35,420 nucleotides of DNA from an uncultured Burkholderiales bacterium (GCA_903910745.1 CAIWAO010000086.1:1-35420); one strand, 5' to 3'; shown: positions 8,601 through 17,524, counted from the first letter of the stretch. Notes: generated by a model from the letters alone, not told the origin. Program-made: numbers and translations.

Positions 8601-9062
8601 TCAAAGCATCTCTGCCGCTTGAACAGAGATTAAAACAGTTTGCTGCTGCTCGTCCTTTTGACGCGCCCTCAGCCACCAAACCCCCCCTTTTCTTATGGAG
8701 CATTCCCCAGACGGAAGAGACAACAGCCTAGCAACCGTTTGTCCAAGAAAAGGTTGGTGCCCGACTATCAAGACTGAATTTTTATTAAGGGGCCATTGAA
8801 CAAGCTCTAGAACCTGATCAGGCTGGCTTTGGGGAGACAACTCATCTCGAATTTTGTACTTGCGCCCCAAAGCGGCTACGGTTTGTTCAGCTCTTTTGGC
8901 TGGACTACATAAAATCCTTACGCCCTCGGGTAATTGGCGATCCAGCCACTGGGCCATCCGAGCGGCTTGGCGCTCACCCCTAGGGGTAAGAGAACGGTTC
9001 ATATCGGCCTCCTCTCCCTGTGCTTCAAAGGCCTCAGCATGTCTCCACAATATCAAGTCCAT
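8601..9062 (-). CDS. sixA: SixA-type phosphohistidine phosphatase
   Basis: Small histidine phosphatase superfamily protein that removes phosphate from phosphohistidine residues. The 153 residues match SixA length. The N-terminal catalytic motif is LWRHAEAF with nucleophile His8 (RHA instead of the commoner RHG), followed by LTPRGERQA, the SPAKRAEQT arginine motif and the second histidine in VLIVGHQPFLG. Its ATG directly abuts the ppk stop (TAGATG) and has a near-perfect AAGGAGG, so the two genes are translated together. A partner phosphohistidine protein is not identifiable in the window; association with ppk, whose mechanism uses phosphohistidine, is notable but does not prove a link. Confidence 0.92.
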   Translation of the reverse strand: MDLILWRHAEAFEAQGEEADMNRSLTPRGERQAARMAQWLDRQLPEGVRILCSPAKRAEQTVAALGRKYKIRDELSPQSQPDQVLELVQWPLNKNSVLIVGHQPFLGQTVARLLSLPSGECSIRKGGVWWLRARQKDEQQQTVLISVQAAEML

Positions 9063-11147
9063 CTAAATCCTCCTTGCGCCGTAGCGCAACATTAGGGCTT
9101 GTTGAGCGCTAAGCTTGGGTCCATCGGTTTTCTCACTCACAAGAGTATATTGCCCAGTAGGCTCTAACTCCCAAGCATCTTTCGTATCATACAAATAGGC
9201 AACTAAACATTCATCAATTACCCTACGCTTCAGAGTTTCGTTTTTGATTGGCCAAACCAGTTCAATGCGCCTGAGCATATTGCGGTTCATCCAATCTGCG
9301 CTTGATAAATAAAGGCTTTCTTCCTCACCTGATCGAAAATAAAAGACTCGGGTATGCTCAAGGAAGCGTCCAACAATGGAGCGCACTTTAATGCGCTCAC
9401 TTACACCCGGCACTTGAGCTGGCAATATGCACGCTCCTCGTACGATCAAATCTATATTCACACCCCACTTGGCCGCTTGAATCAATGCATGGGCAAGTCG
9501 CTCATCGGTTAAAGAATTCATCTTAAGAACAATTCGCCCCTCTTTACCTGCCCTAACCTGCTTGGCAACTTTGTCTATAGCAGCTACAAGGTTATTTTGA
9601 AGCGCAAAGGGAGCTAGCCAAATCGTCTTAAGCTTAGGTAGGGTGCTTTGACTCGCTAAGTGTATGAATATGTTCTCAACATCAGAGGTGATGTCAGGGT
9701 CTTTGGTGAGGAAACTAATGTCGGTATATAGTTTCGCGGTGATGGGGTTGTAATTGCCGGTGGATAGATGAGCGTAACGCCTGAGATACTTGCCCTCCCT
9801 GCGTGTGATCAGTAGCATCTTGGCGTGTGTCTTGAGCCCAACCACGCCGTACACCACTTGAGCTCCAATTTGTTCAAGCCGGTCGGCCCAGTTTATATTG
9901 GCCTCCTCATCAAAGCGAGCTTTTAACTCAACAACCGCAGTGACTTCCTTGCCTTTGATTACGGCTTGCCTGAGTAAATCCATCAACTCAGAGTTGGAAC
10001 CAGTTCTATAGATAGTTTGTTTGATGGCAAGCACATTGGGGTCATTGACCGCCTCACGAAGAAAGGCCAATACGCCGTCAAAGCTCTCAAAGGGTTGGTG
10101 AAACAAAATATCAGACTGAGAGACTTGCTCAAAAATAGATAAATTTGGGTTGAGTTGCACAGGAAATGAGGCTGCATAAGGCTTAAAGAGCAATGCAGGA
10201 TTACCCACCAAGTCGATTGCCTGATTCAGTCGAACTAAATTAACGGGTCCTTGAACCGGATACAAGGCCTCTTTGGGTAAATCAAATTCTCTGAGCAAAA
10301 ATTCAGATAAATACTCCGTACAACCTGCAGATACTTCTAGCCTGACTGCTTCACCGTACTGTCTATGTTCAAGACTTTGGCGAAGCGCAGTGCGAAGATT
10401 GCGGACATCCTCCTCATCTACTGAGAGGTCTGAATTTCTGGTCACCCTAAACTGTGAGAAATGAACGACTTCTCTGCCTTCAAAAAGATCCTTTAAATGC
10501 GCCCTTATAATGCTTGAGAGTGATATTAAAAGCGTCTGATTCTTAGATATTTTTGAGGGCAACTTAACCAAGCGAGGCAACACACGCGGAACTTTGACGA
10601 TTGCAATCTCGTTATGTCTACCCAGTGCATCTTTACCTTTTAAGCGAACAATAAAGTTAAGGGATTTATTAGCGACTTGGGGAAATGGGTGCGCTGGATC
10701 AAGCCCAACAGGAATGAGGAGTGGTCTCACCTCTTGATCGAAATACTTCTTAACCCAAGCGGTCTGTTCAAAGTTTCGTTCGTTGTACCCAAGAATATGG
10801 ATTCCTTTTTTTGCGAACGCTGGAATTAGATTGTCGTTATAAACCCGGTACTGATCCTCAACAAGTTGGTGTGCAGCGTGGCTGATGTTGGCATAACTTT
10901 GGGCTGAGTATTGGGGGTTCTCAATTTCGCTTTTAGATGCACTCAGGTGCAATGATGCCCGAACCTCAAAGAACTCGTCTAAGTTGGAAGAGACAATACA
11001 AAGATAGCGAAGTCTCTCAAGCAGCGGTATTGTGCTTTGTTGCGACAATGCCAAGACGCGCCTATTAAACGCCAGGAAACTAAGATCCCTGTCTATTAAC
11101 TGAACTGAACGCTCTGAGCTTAAAGAAAAATTAGAGATTGGTTGCAT
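9063..11147 (-). CDS. ppk: Polyphosphate kinase 1
   Basis: Reversibly polymerises the terminal phosphate of ATP into polyphosphate at the membrane periphery. Starting at the ATG at 11147 gives 694 residues, the usual PPK1 length. N domain begins with LIDRDLSFLAFNRRVL; the catalytic half contains the autophosphorylated His441 in GLKTHAK and the second conserved His598 in FLEHTRVFYF, plus YAHLSTGNYNP and NRNMLRRIE. The frame extends 12 codons further to a TTG at 11183, but a candidate promoter would start transcription about 6 nt from that TTG, so the ATG is preferred. No Pho box was seen upstream. It is followed without a gap by sixA. Confidence 0.96.
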   Translation of the reverse strand: MQPISNFSLSSERSVQLIDRDLSFLAFNRRVLALSQQSTIPLLERLRYLCIVSSNLDEFFEVRASLHLSASKSEIENPQYSAQSYANISHAAHQLVEDQYRVYNDNLIPAFAKKGIHILGYNERNFEQTAWVKKYFDQEVRPLLIPVGLDPAHPFPQVANKSLNFIVRLKGKDALGRHNEIAIVKVPRVLPRLVKLPSKISKNQTLLISLSSIIRAHLKDLFEGREVVHFSQFRVTRNSDLSVDEEDVRNLRTALRQSLEHRQYGEAVRLEVSAGCTEYLSEFLLREFDLPKEALYPVQGPVNLVRLNQAIDLVGNPALLFKPYAASFPVQLNPNLSIFEQVSQSDILFHQPFESFDGVLAFLREAVNDPNVLAIKQTIYRTGSNSELMDLLRQAVIKGKEVTAVVELKARFDEEANINWADRLEQIGAQVVYGVVGLKTHAKMLLITRREGKYLRRYAHLSTGNYNPITAKLYTDISFLTKDPDITSDVENIFIHLASQSTLPKLKTIWLAPFALQNNLVAAIDKVAKQVRAGKEGRIVLKMNSLTDERLAHALIQAAKWGVNIDLIVRGACILPAQVPGVSERIKVRSIVGRFLEHTRVFYFRSGEEESLYLSSADWMNRNMLRRIELVWPIKNETLKRRVIDECLVAYLYDTKDAWELEPTGQYTLVSEKTDGPKLSAQQALMLRYGARRI

Positions 11148-11195
11148 AGAAGGTAATTTTCCCAACGTCTTAGTATGCACCAAAATAATGAATTT

Positions 11196-11225
11196 ATTAT
11201 AAATATACCCCCTAAAAGCAGTCTA
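11196..11225 (-). promoter_or_regulatory. Candidate sigma-70 promoter for ppk-sixA
   Basis: On the minus strand TATAAT (11201-11196) is a perfect -10, with TAGACT (11225-11220; 4 of 6 to consensus) as -35 at an 18-bp spacing. A start near 11189 would give a leader of about 42 nt to the ppk ATG. A short inverted repeat GTCTAA-T-TTAGAC (11221-11233) overlaps the -35 and could be an operator. Confidence 0.45.
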
Positions 11226-11288
11226 ATTTAGACCCATTATTTTTCTACAAAATGATCTAACTTCATATTTTTGTAAAAAGGTTCCCAT

Positions 11289-11909
11289 TTACCGCGATTT
11301 TGTAACAACGCCCACCCAACCAGGTAAATAACTTGCCTCTTGGGTTTTTGCGCACTGCACAGCGCTCTCAATCGCCAAATCCCATTTGAGCAGTTTCTTT
11401 TTGGGTATTCTTGTGCGAAAGAAATCTGCCCATAAAAATTCACTGTAGGGCGTCAAGTCCTTAGCAAATGCGCCGTGCTCTCTGGCCAAACCTGCCAGAC
11501 TGCGGTAAGGATCATCCCGTAGTTTGGAAACAGTTGTGGGGATTTTAGAGAATGAAACCCTATTTCCCGACTCATCAAATGGATGAACCCACTGGTGGAA
11601 CTCCATGACGCGCCAAAATGTATCAAGATTAAGCAATGAAAAATCTTTTAATACGGTCAAATTGACACTGCTTTGATTCTCCAAATGAAGCGCCATTCCA
11701 AGGTGATGGTGATCAATAATAAAGTACTCGCCCCTTGGGCCCAATATGCTAGGAAACCAATGGCTATTGAGCAAAACTTTTCTATCCTTATTTGACAACT
11801 CTTGCCACTCTTTTCTTTTCTTTTTCACCTCTTCATACCCAATAGACACCTGAGTAGGTCGTATTTTTGCTAAATCAATAGTAATGACATGGTGATGAAG
11901 AGGATGCAT
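11289..11909 (-). CDS. ParB-like nuclease-fold protein (ParBc_2 type)
   Basis: The 206-residue protein resembles the ParBc_2 family (putative ParB-like nucleases). Visible features are the N-terminal DLAKIRPTQVSIGYEEV, which is the ParB/Srx-type opening motif, and YFIIDHHHLGMAL (about 62-74), where the ParB fold normally has its nucleotide-contacting GxxR-like or DGHHR motif. A Trp/Phe-rich C-terminal half follows (EFLWADFFRTRIPKKKLLKW). It is not the chromosomal ParB: no helix-turn-helix region and no neighbouring parA. The ATG has AGGAAA eight bases upstream. Flanked by ppk and a gene-poor stretch, it looks like a single-gene accessory insertion. The biochemical activity is unknown; recognition of the family is from memory of its motif and size. 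Confidence 0.7.
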   Translation of the reverse strand: MHPLHHHVITIDLAKIRPTQVSIGYEEVKKKRKEWQELSNKDRKVLLNSHWFPSILGPRGEYFIIDHHHLGMALHLENQSSVNLTVLKDFSLLNLDTFWRVMEFHQWVHPFDESGNRVSFSKIPTTVSKLRDDPYRSLAGLAREHGAFAKDLTPYSEFLWADFFRTRIPKKKLLKWDLAIESAVQCAKTQEASYLPGWVGVVTKSR

Positions 11910-11992
11910 TTCGGATTTCCTAAACTGAATTGAAAAATTATGTCCTGAGTCTAAACCTTACTTCGCTTGGCTGAACGAGAGGTTAGGAACTC

Positions 11993-12079
11993 ATGGTAAT
12001 TTGTTCCTTTACTAATTGTTCCTTTACTAATTGTTCCTTTACTATTTCTTCCTTTACTTTAAGCTTAGTCTTATATTAA
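11993..12079 (+). CDS. Possible 28-residue repeat peptide
   Basis: An ATG at 11993, preceded by TTAGGAAC at short spacing, opens a 28-codon frame through the 15-bp repeat and ends at TAA 12077-12079. The peptide contains three CSFTN/CSFTI pentads (MVICSFTNCSFTN at the start) followed by a hydrophobic end (LSLVLY). Because the unit is a multiple of three, any frame without a stop stays open, so the open frame alone is weak evidence. The opposite strand is also open across the repeat (VKEQL pentads) but has no start codon until MSS at the end. I would not call it a gene without expression data. Confidence 0.18.
   Translation: MVICSFTNCSFTNCSFTISSFTLSLVLY
12001..12060. repeat. 15-bp tandem repeat, four copies
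   Basis: TTGTTCCTTTACTAA occurs exactly at 12001-12015 and 12016-12030, with one change at 12031-12045 and a more divergent fourth copy at 12046-12060. Read on the minus strand each unit contains AAAGGA, a ribosome-binding-like motif. Confidence 0.92.
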
Positions 12080-12249
12080 AGTTTAGTCCTCTCTCCAAGG
12101 CCCATCCGGTTAATTAGAGACCTGCTAAGAGTTGACATCCAAGACGTCCAGAATTCAGGGTGCTTTAAGGCAGTTGTTATGAAGAACTCTTCATTTAGTA
12201 GCGAACAATCTAAAGTGATGCTGATCAAATACCAGGTCACACAAAAAAT

Positions 12250-12954
12250 CTAGCGACGATGATGCCAGCAACATCCGCCGTAAAAACCCAGGCCAATCGA
12301 TAAGGGTGGCGCATATCCATAGGGATAAGGATAGGGGTAAGCATAGGGGTAAGCATAGGGATATGGAGCGCCAACATAAGCGGGGGTTGGTGCGATGATC
12401 GTGCTCGCAATGGTTGGCGCTCCAATGGGTGCTGACCCTGGTGGGGGTGCGGATCCAACGGGTGGCATTTGACCCTGGGCAATTGGATTGATTTGAATCG
12501 TTACAAATTGACCCGGATCATTTTGCATCTCAGCGTTGTATTGTTTACCACCAAACTCATAAACAACTTGGTAAACAGTCACACTTTGAAGTGTATTTTG
12601 AGTGGTACAAGTCGTTACATTTTGAGTATCTACTCTAGAGGCCTCCATGTTATTGCCCACCACTGCGCCGCCAATCATTCCAATAGCAGTTGATGCGGCT
12701 TGCCCAGCGCCCCCGCCCATTGTGCTCCCAATCAAGCCACCAGCAACAGCACCAAGTGCTGCTCCAGCGCCGCTCTTAGGCTCAACTACGCCGACCTGTG
12801 AGGTACCGCAAACCTGTTGGGGGGTGTAGAACTGTTTTACGATCGGAGTGCTAGAGACCACTCGTGCTTGCTGCTGTGCATACGATGCACAAAAGGCGCT
12901 TAAGCAAATGCACGCAAAACCTAATTGACGAGAGATTTTTAGTTTTGATTTCAT
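12250..12954 (-). CDS. Secreted glycine-zipper protein with Tyr-Pro tail
   Basis: The 234-residue protein has an N-terminal signal peptide (about 1-27, LGFACICLSAFCASYA) without a convincing lipobox, then a glycine-zipper segment typical of the Rick_17kDa/2TM outer-membrane family (GAGAALGAVAGGLIGSTMGG and IGMIGGAVVGNNME, about 62-103), a Cys/Thr/Gln-rich middle (VTTCTTQNT) with a YEFGGKQYNAEM strand, and a low-complexity Pro/Tyr/Ala tail (about 180-222). Such proteins usually sit in or at the outer membrane and contribute to envelope stability. The open frame begins at an upstream TTG, but the ATG at 12954 has AAAGG ten bases upstream and starts the signal peptide cleanly, so I choose it. 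The gene is probably transcribed alone. Specific function is unknown. Confidence 0.8.
   Translation of the reverse strand: MKSKLKISRQLGFACICLSAFCASYAQQQARVVSSTPIVKQFYTPQQVCGTSQVGVVEPKSGAGAALGAVAGGLIGSTMGGGAGQAASTAIGMIGGAVVGNNMEASRVDTQNVTTCTTQNTLQSVTVYQVVYEFGGKQYNAEMQNDPGQFVTIQINPIAQGQMPPVGSAPPPGSAPIGAPTIASTIIAPTPAYVGAPYPYAYPYAYPYPYPYGYAPPLSIGLGFYGGCCWHHRR
12331..12354. repeat. 12-bp coding tandem repeat in the Tyr-Pro tail
   Basis: ATAGGGGTAAGC is present twice in tandem (12331-12342, 12343-12354) with degenerate copies on both sides. On the coding strand it encodes repeated Ala-Tyr-Pro-Tyr, so the tail length can change in whole four-residue steps by slippage. Confidence 0.8.
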
Positions 12955-13160
12955 TTTTAATCTACCTTTCAAAAGACTTTCAATCAGACTTTTCAGTCCA
13001 TGAGTAGTCCGTATTATTGGCCTATTTTGTTAAAGCAGTATGTAGTTAATATTAACGCTTGTAAAGGCGTTTGGTTGACCCGTAATTACCCGGCTATGGT
13101 GATAAGTACGTTGATTTACAAAACCTTACACAGTATTACAACCATCAGACCCAAAAACCT

Positions 13161-14492
13161 TTAGATATCAAAAGCCTTGGCCAAGTATTCCGCCAAAGGT
13201 TTGACCTCAATACCCTCCTTTGCCTCAACCATGATACGCAGCAATGGCTCCGTCCCACTGGGGCGGATGAGGAGCCTTCCCTGACCTTTTAGTTGCTCGG
13301 TGATTTCTGCGTTTCTGCGCTTAAATTCAACATTCTTTTGCCAATCCATATCTGGCTTTAAAGGCAGGTTAAGCAGTATTTGGGGAAAGAGTTTAACGTC
13401 CTTCAAAATCTCAGCGGGTGTGGTCTGTTTTCTAACGCACGCTTGCAGGACTTGAAGAGCACTGATGATGCCGTCTCCCGTTGTATGTTTATCCAGAGCC
13501 AAAAGATGACCTGAGCCCTCCCCCCCTAAAATCCATCCTTTGCGCTCGAGTTCCTCGAGCACATACCGGTCCCCCACTTTGGCGCGAACCATATTTACAC
13601 CCCTGTCTTTTAGTGCCAACTCGACTGCCATGTTGGTCATCAGGGTACCTACTACACCCTTGACTTTTTGAGCATTGCCAAGGCGCTCATCAACCATCAA
13701 GTATAAAATCTCGTCCCCATTGAAGAGTCTTCCTGCTTTGTCAACAAATTGAAGTCGATCTGCGTCACCGTCAAGGGCTATACCGAAATCGGCCTTACTC
13801 TCAAGCACTGCCTTGACGAGCGCCTCAGGGTGGGTTGCTCCTACATCCTTGTTGATATTAAATCCATCTGGAGAGCAACCAATCGATAACACTTCTGCAC
13901 CGAGTTCATGAAACACTTTAGGTGCGATTTGGTAAGCAGCCCCGTTGGCTGCATCAACAACAATTTTGAGCCCTTTGAGGGTCAAATCATTTGCAAAAGT
14001 GCTTTTACAAAACTCGATATATCTGCCCGCCGCATCATCTAAACGCTTTGAGCGTCCAAGGCTAATTGATTCAACCCAGTTGGCTGGCTCTTCAAGGGCC
14101 TGCTCTACCAAGAGCTCCCATTCGTCATCTAACTTAGAGCCCTTGGCACTGAAGAACTTAATACCGTTGTCAGCATAAGGATTGTGACTTGCACTGATAA
14201 CAACCCCTAATGAGGCTCTTTGAGCGCGAGTCAAATAGGCCACGCCTGGGGTGGGTAGTGGCCCAAGCAAAATCACATCTACGCCTGCAGAATTAAATCC
14301 TGATTCAAGCGCGGACTCAAGCATATAGCCCGAAATCCGAGTGTCCTTACCAATCAAAACAGTTGGCCTTGCCTCAGTTCTTCGAAGAACATGTCCCACA
14401 GCATGAGCTAACTTTAAGACAAAATCAGGTGTGATTGGGGCCTTCCCCACAGTGCCGCGAATCCCGTCGGTTCCAAAATATTGTCTTGTCAT
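13161..14492 (-). CDS. glmM: Phosphoglucosamine mutase
   Basis: Converts glucosamine-6-phosphate to glucosamine-1-phosphate for UDP-GlcNAc, the precursor of peptidoglycan and lipopolysaccharide. The 443-residue protein has all phosphohexomutase motifs: N-terminal FGTDGIRG, catalytic phosphoserine Ser102 in ISASHNPY, the Mg loop DGDADR (241-246), sugar loop GEGSGH (324-329) and phosphate loop RPSGTEP (410-416). Length and motifs are those of GlmM rather than ManB/Pgm. It lies 67 bp after folP, as in other Betaproteobacteria, and is probably co-transcribed with it. UDP-GlcNAc made downstream of this step is also the known donor for GT41 enzymes like those at the right end of the window. Confidence 0.98.
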   Translation of the reverse strand: MTRQYFGTDGIRGTVGKAPITPDFVLKLAHAVGHVLRRTEARPTVLIGKDTRISGYMLESALESGFNSAGVDVILLGPLPTPGVAYLTRAQRASLGVVISASHNPYADNGIKFFSAKGSKLDDEWELLVEQALEEPANWVESISLGRSKRLDDAAGRYIEFCKSTFANDLTLKGLKIVVDAANGAAYQIAPKVFHELGAEVLSIGCSPDGFNINKDVGATHPEALVKAVLESKADFGIALDGDADRLQFVDKAGRLFNGDEILYLMVDERLGNAQKVKGVVGTLMTNMAVELALKDRGVNMVRAKVGDRYVLEELERKGWILGGEGSGHLLALDKHTTGDGIISALQVLQACVRKQTTPAEILKDVKLFPQILLNLPLKPDMDWQKNVEFKRRNAEITEQLKGQGRLLIRPSGTEPLLRIMVEAKEGIEVKPLAEYLAKAFDI

Positions 14493-14559
14493 GTTGTTAT
14501 GAATAGTATGTTTGTTAAACTAAACGCATTGCTAAGGGATTATCTATAGAATGAATTTT

Positions 14560-15438
14560 TTAAGAACTTAGCCGAACCGCATTCCAAATTTTAAGTGCTT
14601 GAACGCTTTCTTTGACATCGTGAACTCTAAGTATTTTCGCCCCCCTCTCCAGGGCCATTACTAAAGCAGCGATGCTTGGAATTAAACGCTCTTGAACAGA
14701 GCCCCCGCTCACCTCTCCCAAAGTGGACTTCCTGGACCAGCCAATCAACAACGGGTAGCCTATCTCAAGCAGATCGTGTTGGTTTTTTAAAAGATACAGG
14801 TTTTGCTGAACTGTCTTACCAAATCCAATTCCAGGGTCAATTGCGATTCTATCTTTAGCATAGCCCGTATCAATTAAGCTTTCTACACGCATAGATAGGA
14901 ATTGTTTCACCGATAAGAATGCTTCAACGCAACTACCCTGCATAGGGGCGCGTTGCATGGAAAGGGGTTCACCTTTCATGTGCATTAAGCAAACACCGCA
15001 ACCATAGCCAACCAATGCTTTCTCTGCCCCCTCTTGCTGAAGGGCCCAGATATCGTTGATGATATCAACTCCCTTGTCTAAAGCTTTGAGCTGAGTTAAG
15101 AGTCGATAAGAGTCAAGTGAAATTGGTATATTCCACTTAATAAGTTCATCAATAACTTCGCTAATCCTTGACCATTCTTCATCGGCACTAATAGGCGTTG
15201 CACCAGGACGAGATGACTCGCCCCCGATGTCCAGGATATCCGCACCATCTTTAACGAGTTTTTCTGCGTGCTTTATAGCTGATTTGGGACTTGAGTGCTG
15301 GCCCTCATCAGAAAATGAATCAGGCGTAACATTGACGATACCCATAATCAAGGGCTTGTTTAATGCAACTTGAAACCTTGTGGTTGACCAAAAAAAATCA
15401 AGGGGCCGAGGCCCCGAGAATTCAGTACTATTAACCAT
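14560..15438 (-). CDS. folP: Dihydropteroate synthase
   Basis: Joins p-aminobenzoate to the pterin pyrophosphate in folate synthesis; target of sulfonamides. The 292-residue protein carries the two DHPS signatures, IMGIVNVTPDSFSD (31-44) and GADILDIGGESSRPGA (65-80), then SLDSYR, IINDIWAL, DPGIGFGKT and GWSRKS in the expected order. About 20 residues precede the first strand, a slightly long N terminus. The start at 15438 is the first ATG of the frame with a modest ribosome binding site. It stands between ftsH and glmM, the usual betaproteobacterial order. Confidence 0.97.
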   Translation of the reverse strand: MVNSTEFSGPRPLDFFWSTTRFQVALNKPLIMGIVNVTPDSFSDEGQHSSPKSAIKHAEKLVKDGADILDIGGESSRPGATPISADEEWSRISEVIDELIKWNIPISLDSYRLLTQLKALDKGVDIINDIWALQQEGAEKALVGYGCGVCLMHMKGEPLSMQRAPMQGSCVEAFLSVKQFLSMRVESLIDTGYAKDRIAIDPGIGFGKTVQQNLYLLKNQHDLLEIGYPLLIGWSRKSTLGEVSGGSVQERLIPSIAALVMALERGAKILRVHDVKESVQALKIWNAVRLSS

Positions 15439-15460
15439 TTAACCCACTTGAATTATTCAT

Positions 15461-15499
15461 AACATACAACACTTTTTATAAAAAAGGTTGTTGTATGTT
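15461..15499. repeat. Strong hairpin between ftsH and folP
   Basis: AACATACAACA (15461-15471) is perfectly complementary to TGTTGTATGTT (15489-15499), and CTTTTT (15472-15477) pairs with AAAAAG (15481-15486) inside, leaving a 3-nt loop and a 2-nt bulge. The result is a 17-bp stem in the 93-bp ftsH-folP spacer. On the minus strand no T run follows, so it is not a standard terminator for ftsH; on the plus strand a T-rich stretch follows but no plus-strand gene ends here. Confidence 0.75.
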
Positions 15500-15531
15500 G
15501 AGGTTTTATTTAGATTTGAAAAATCTTAGTT

Positions 15532-17448
15532 TCAAGCCGCATTAGGTGCTGGACTTACAGTGACTGACTGTCCAGTTCCGCCGCTTCCATCTCCAGAGGG
15601 TGGGATGCGCGGGGACCAATCTTTAGGGGGACGGGGCGCACGCCCAGCCATGATGTCATCAAGTTGCTCAATATCAATAGTCTCCCACTCAAGAAGAGCA
15701 TGAGCCATGGCATGCATCTTATCTTGGTTTTCCTCTATCAATCTTCTTGCTAAGTTGTATTGGGTATCAATGATTGAGCGAACTTCGTCGTCCACTTTCT
15801 TCATTGTTGATTCGCTCATGTGTGTTGTCTTCGTCACAGACCTACCCAAAAACACTTCGCCCTCATTTTCAGCGTAAACCATTGGACCAAGGGCTTGAGA
15901 CATGCCGTAGCGCATGACCATATCGCGAGCAATTTGAGTTGCACGCTCAAAGTCGTTTGAGGCACCTGTTGTCATTTGGTTCATGAAAACCTCTTCAGCA
16001 ATTCGTCCACCAAAGAGCATACTGATTTGGTTCAACATGTACTCACGGTCGTAGCTATAGCGGTCTTTTTCAGGCAAACTCATCGTAACCCCAAGGGCGC
16101 GACCGCGAGGAATGATTGTGACTTTGTGAACAGGATCGCACTTAGGCAACAAACGACCAATCAAGGCGTGTCCAGACTCGTGATAGGCTGTGTTGACCCG
16201 TTCCTCCTCTGGCATGACCATGCTCTTTCTCTCTGGACCCATCAAAATTTTGTCTTTTGCTTTCTCAAAATCTTGCATCTCCACTACGCGAGCACTGCGC
16301 CGGGCCGCCATTAATGCGGCTTCGTTGCAAAGGTTAGCCAAGTCTGCGCCACTCATTCCAGGGGTACCGCGTGCAATAACTGAGGCATTGACGTCTTGAC
16401 CAATTGGTACTTTGCGCATGTGAACGTTCAAAATCTGCTCACGACCACGGATATCTGGGAGTTGGACATAAACTTGACGATCAAAACGTCCTGGCCTTAG
16501 TAGAGCAGAGTCCAAAATATCGGGACGGTTTGTCGCTGCAACTACGATAACACCCAAGTTTGTCTCAAAGCCATCCATCTCAACCAGCATTTGATTGAGC
16601 GTTTGCTCACGCTCATCATTGCCCCCACCCAGACCGGCACCACGCTGGCGACCAACGGCATCAATTTCATCGATGAAAATGATACAAGGCGCATTCTTCT
16701 TTGCATTCTCAAACATGTCGCGAACGCGGGCTGCACCCACGCCGACAAACATTTCAACAAAATCAGAGCCAGAGATGCTAAAAAAGGGCACCTTGGCTTC
16801 ACCTGCAATACCTTTTGCAAGTAATGTTTTACCTGTTCCTGGAGGACCCACGAGGAGCAAGCCTCTGGGAATGCGACCACCAAGTTTTTGGAATTTTTGC
16901 GGATCTTTTAAGAACTCTACAACTTCCTTAACCTCTTCTTTTGCCTCATCGCAACCGGCCACGTCAGCAAAGGTAACTTGGTTGTTTGAATCATCCAACA
17001 TGCGAGCGCGACTTTTACCAAAACTAAATGCGCCCCCCTTACCACCGCCTTGCATTTGACGCATGAAATAAATCCACACACCAATCAACAAAAGCATAGG
17101 GCCCCAGCTAACGAGGAGCGTCATCAAAAGCGAGCTCTCCTCGCGTGGTTTTACATCAAACTTCACGTTGTTGGCAATTAAGTCTCCAACCAAACCACGA
17201 TCTAAATAGGTGGCATTGGTGTGAACTTTCCTGTCGTCTGTGGTGACTGCCAAAATCTCTGAGCCGCCTTGTCCCTCTTGGATCACGGCAGATTTAATTC
17301 TCTTTCCGTGTACTTCGTCCAAGAAGTCAGAATAGGCAAGATAGCCGGAGCTGCCCTGGGTGTGTGAATCAAATTGCTTGAATACTGTGAAAAGTACCAA
17401 CGCAACAACTAGCCATACGGCCACTTTAGAAAACCATTGATTATTCAA
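15532..17448 (-). CDS. ftsH: ATP-dependent zinc metalloprotease FtsH
   Basis: Membrane-anchored AAA+ protease that degrades misfolded membrane proteins and regulators. The 638-residue protein has two membrane segments (about 8-24 and 108-128) enclosing a periplasmic domain, then the AAA module with Walker A GPPGTGKT (201-208), Walker B IIFIDEID (256-263), second region of homology ([19 protein letters not shown]), and the zinc site HESGH (423-427). Length and motifs are complete. The start is a TTG: GGAG lies eight bases upstream, and the resulting MNNQWFSK is the standard FtsH beginning, whereas the next candidate would cut the first membrane segment. A sigma-32-like promoter lies about 50 bp upstream. 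Confidence 0.98.
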   Translation of the reverse strand: MNNQWFSKVAVWLVVALVLFTVFKQFDSHTQGSSGYLAYSDFLDEVHGKRIKSAVIQEGQGGSEILAVTTDDRKVHTNATYLDRGLVGDLIANNVKFDVKPREESSLLMTLLVSWGPMLLLIGVWIYFMRQMQGGGKGGAFSFGKSRARMLDDSNNQVTFADVAGCDEAKEEVKEVVEFLKDPQKFQKLGGRIPRGLLLVGPPGTGKTLLAKGIAGEAKVPFFSISGSDFVEMFVGVGAARVRDMFENAKKNAPCIIFIDEIDAVGRQRGAGLGGGNDEREQTLNQMLVEMDGFETNLGVIVVAATNRPDILDSALLRPGRFDRQVYVQLPDIRGREQILNVHMRKVPIGQDVNASVIARGTPGMSGADLANLCNEAALMAARRSARVVEMQDFEKAKDKILMGPERKSMVMPEEERVNTAYHESGHALIGRLLPKCDPVHKVTIIPRGRALGVTMSLPEKDRYSYDREYMLNQISMLFGGRIAEEVFMNQMTTGASNDFERATQIARDMVMRYGMSQALGPMVYAENEGEVFLGRSVTKTTHMSESTMKKVDDEVRSIIDTQYNLARRLIEENQDKMHAMAHALLEWETIDIEQLDDIMAGRAPRPPKDWSPRIPPSGDGSGGTGQSVTVSPAPNAA

Positions 17449-17495
17449 TGCAAGCTCCAGAAAATAAAACCCTTACCGAGAGGGATTAAGAGTTC

Positions 17496-17524
17496 ATATG
17501 AAGATACATTTTAGTCTTTTCAAG
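17496..17524 (-). promoter_or_regulatory. Candidate heat-shock (sigma-32) promoter for ftsH
   Basis: On the minus strand CTTGAA (17524-17519), the exact sigma-32 -35 core, is followed after 15 bp by CTTCATAT (17503-17496), which fits CCCCATNT at all but two of the fixed positions. Transcription would start about 40 nt before the ftsH TTG. The -35 sits inside a perfect inverted repeat AGTCTT-TTC-AAGACT (17513-17527). ftsH is a heat-shock gene in E. coli, which supports the reading. Confidence 0.5.

Larger units (their letters stand above)
11910..12249. other. Gene-poor stretch of 340 bp with tandem repeats
   Basis: Between the ParB-like gene and the glycine-zipper gene no conventional gene is visible. 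The stretch holds four tandem 15-bp units (12001-12060), a 28-codon open frame on the plus strand running through them (11993-12079), and otherwise unstructured AT-rich sequence with no clear terminator or promoter. Confidence 0.7.

Noticed and set aside
11148-11183. Twelve-codon N-terminal extension of ppk from a TTG
   Set aside because: No ribosome binding site, and the candidate promoter would leave about 6 nt of leader; the ATG at 11147 gives the usual family length.
11184-11260. Pho box upstream of ppk
   Set aside because: No TGTCA-type repeats at 11-nt spacing were found there, so PhoB control of ppk is not supported by this sequence.
11289-11909. Chromosome-partitioning ParB with parS sites
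   Set aside because: The protein lacks a helix-turn-helix region, there is no parA, and no TGTTTCACGTGAAACA-like site was noticed in the window.
12237-12482. His/Pro-rich frame overlapping the glycine-zipper gene
   Set aside because: It is the alternative reading of the repetitive Tyr-Pro coding sequence; the real gene has a signal peptide and ribosome binding site in the other frame.
13054-13071. Terminator after glmM (AACGC/GCGTT)
   Set aside because: Only a 5-bp stem and no T run on the minus strand.
16542-17059. Long overlapping open frames inside ftsH on both strands
   Set aside because: They are frame shadows of a highly conserved gene; no family features and no ribosome binding sites.
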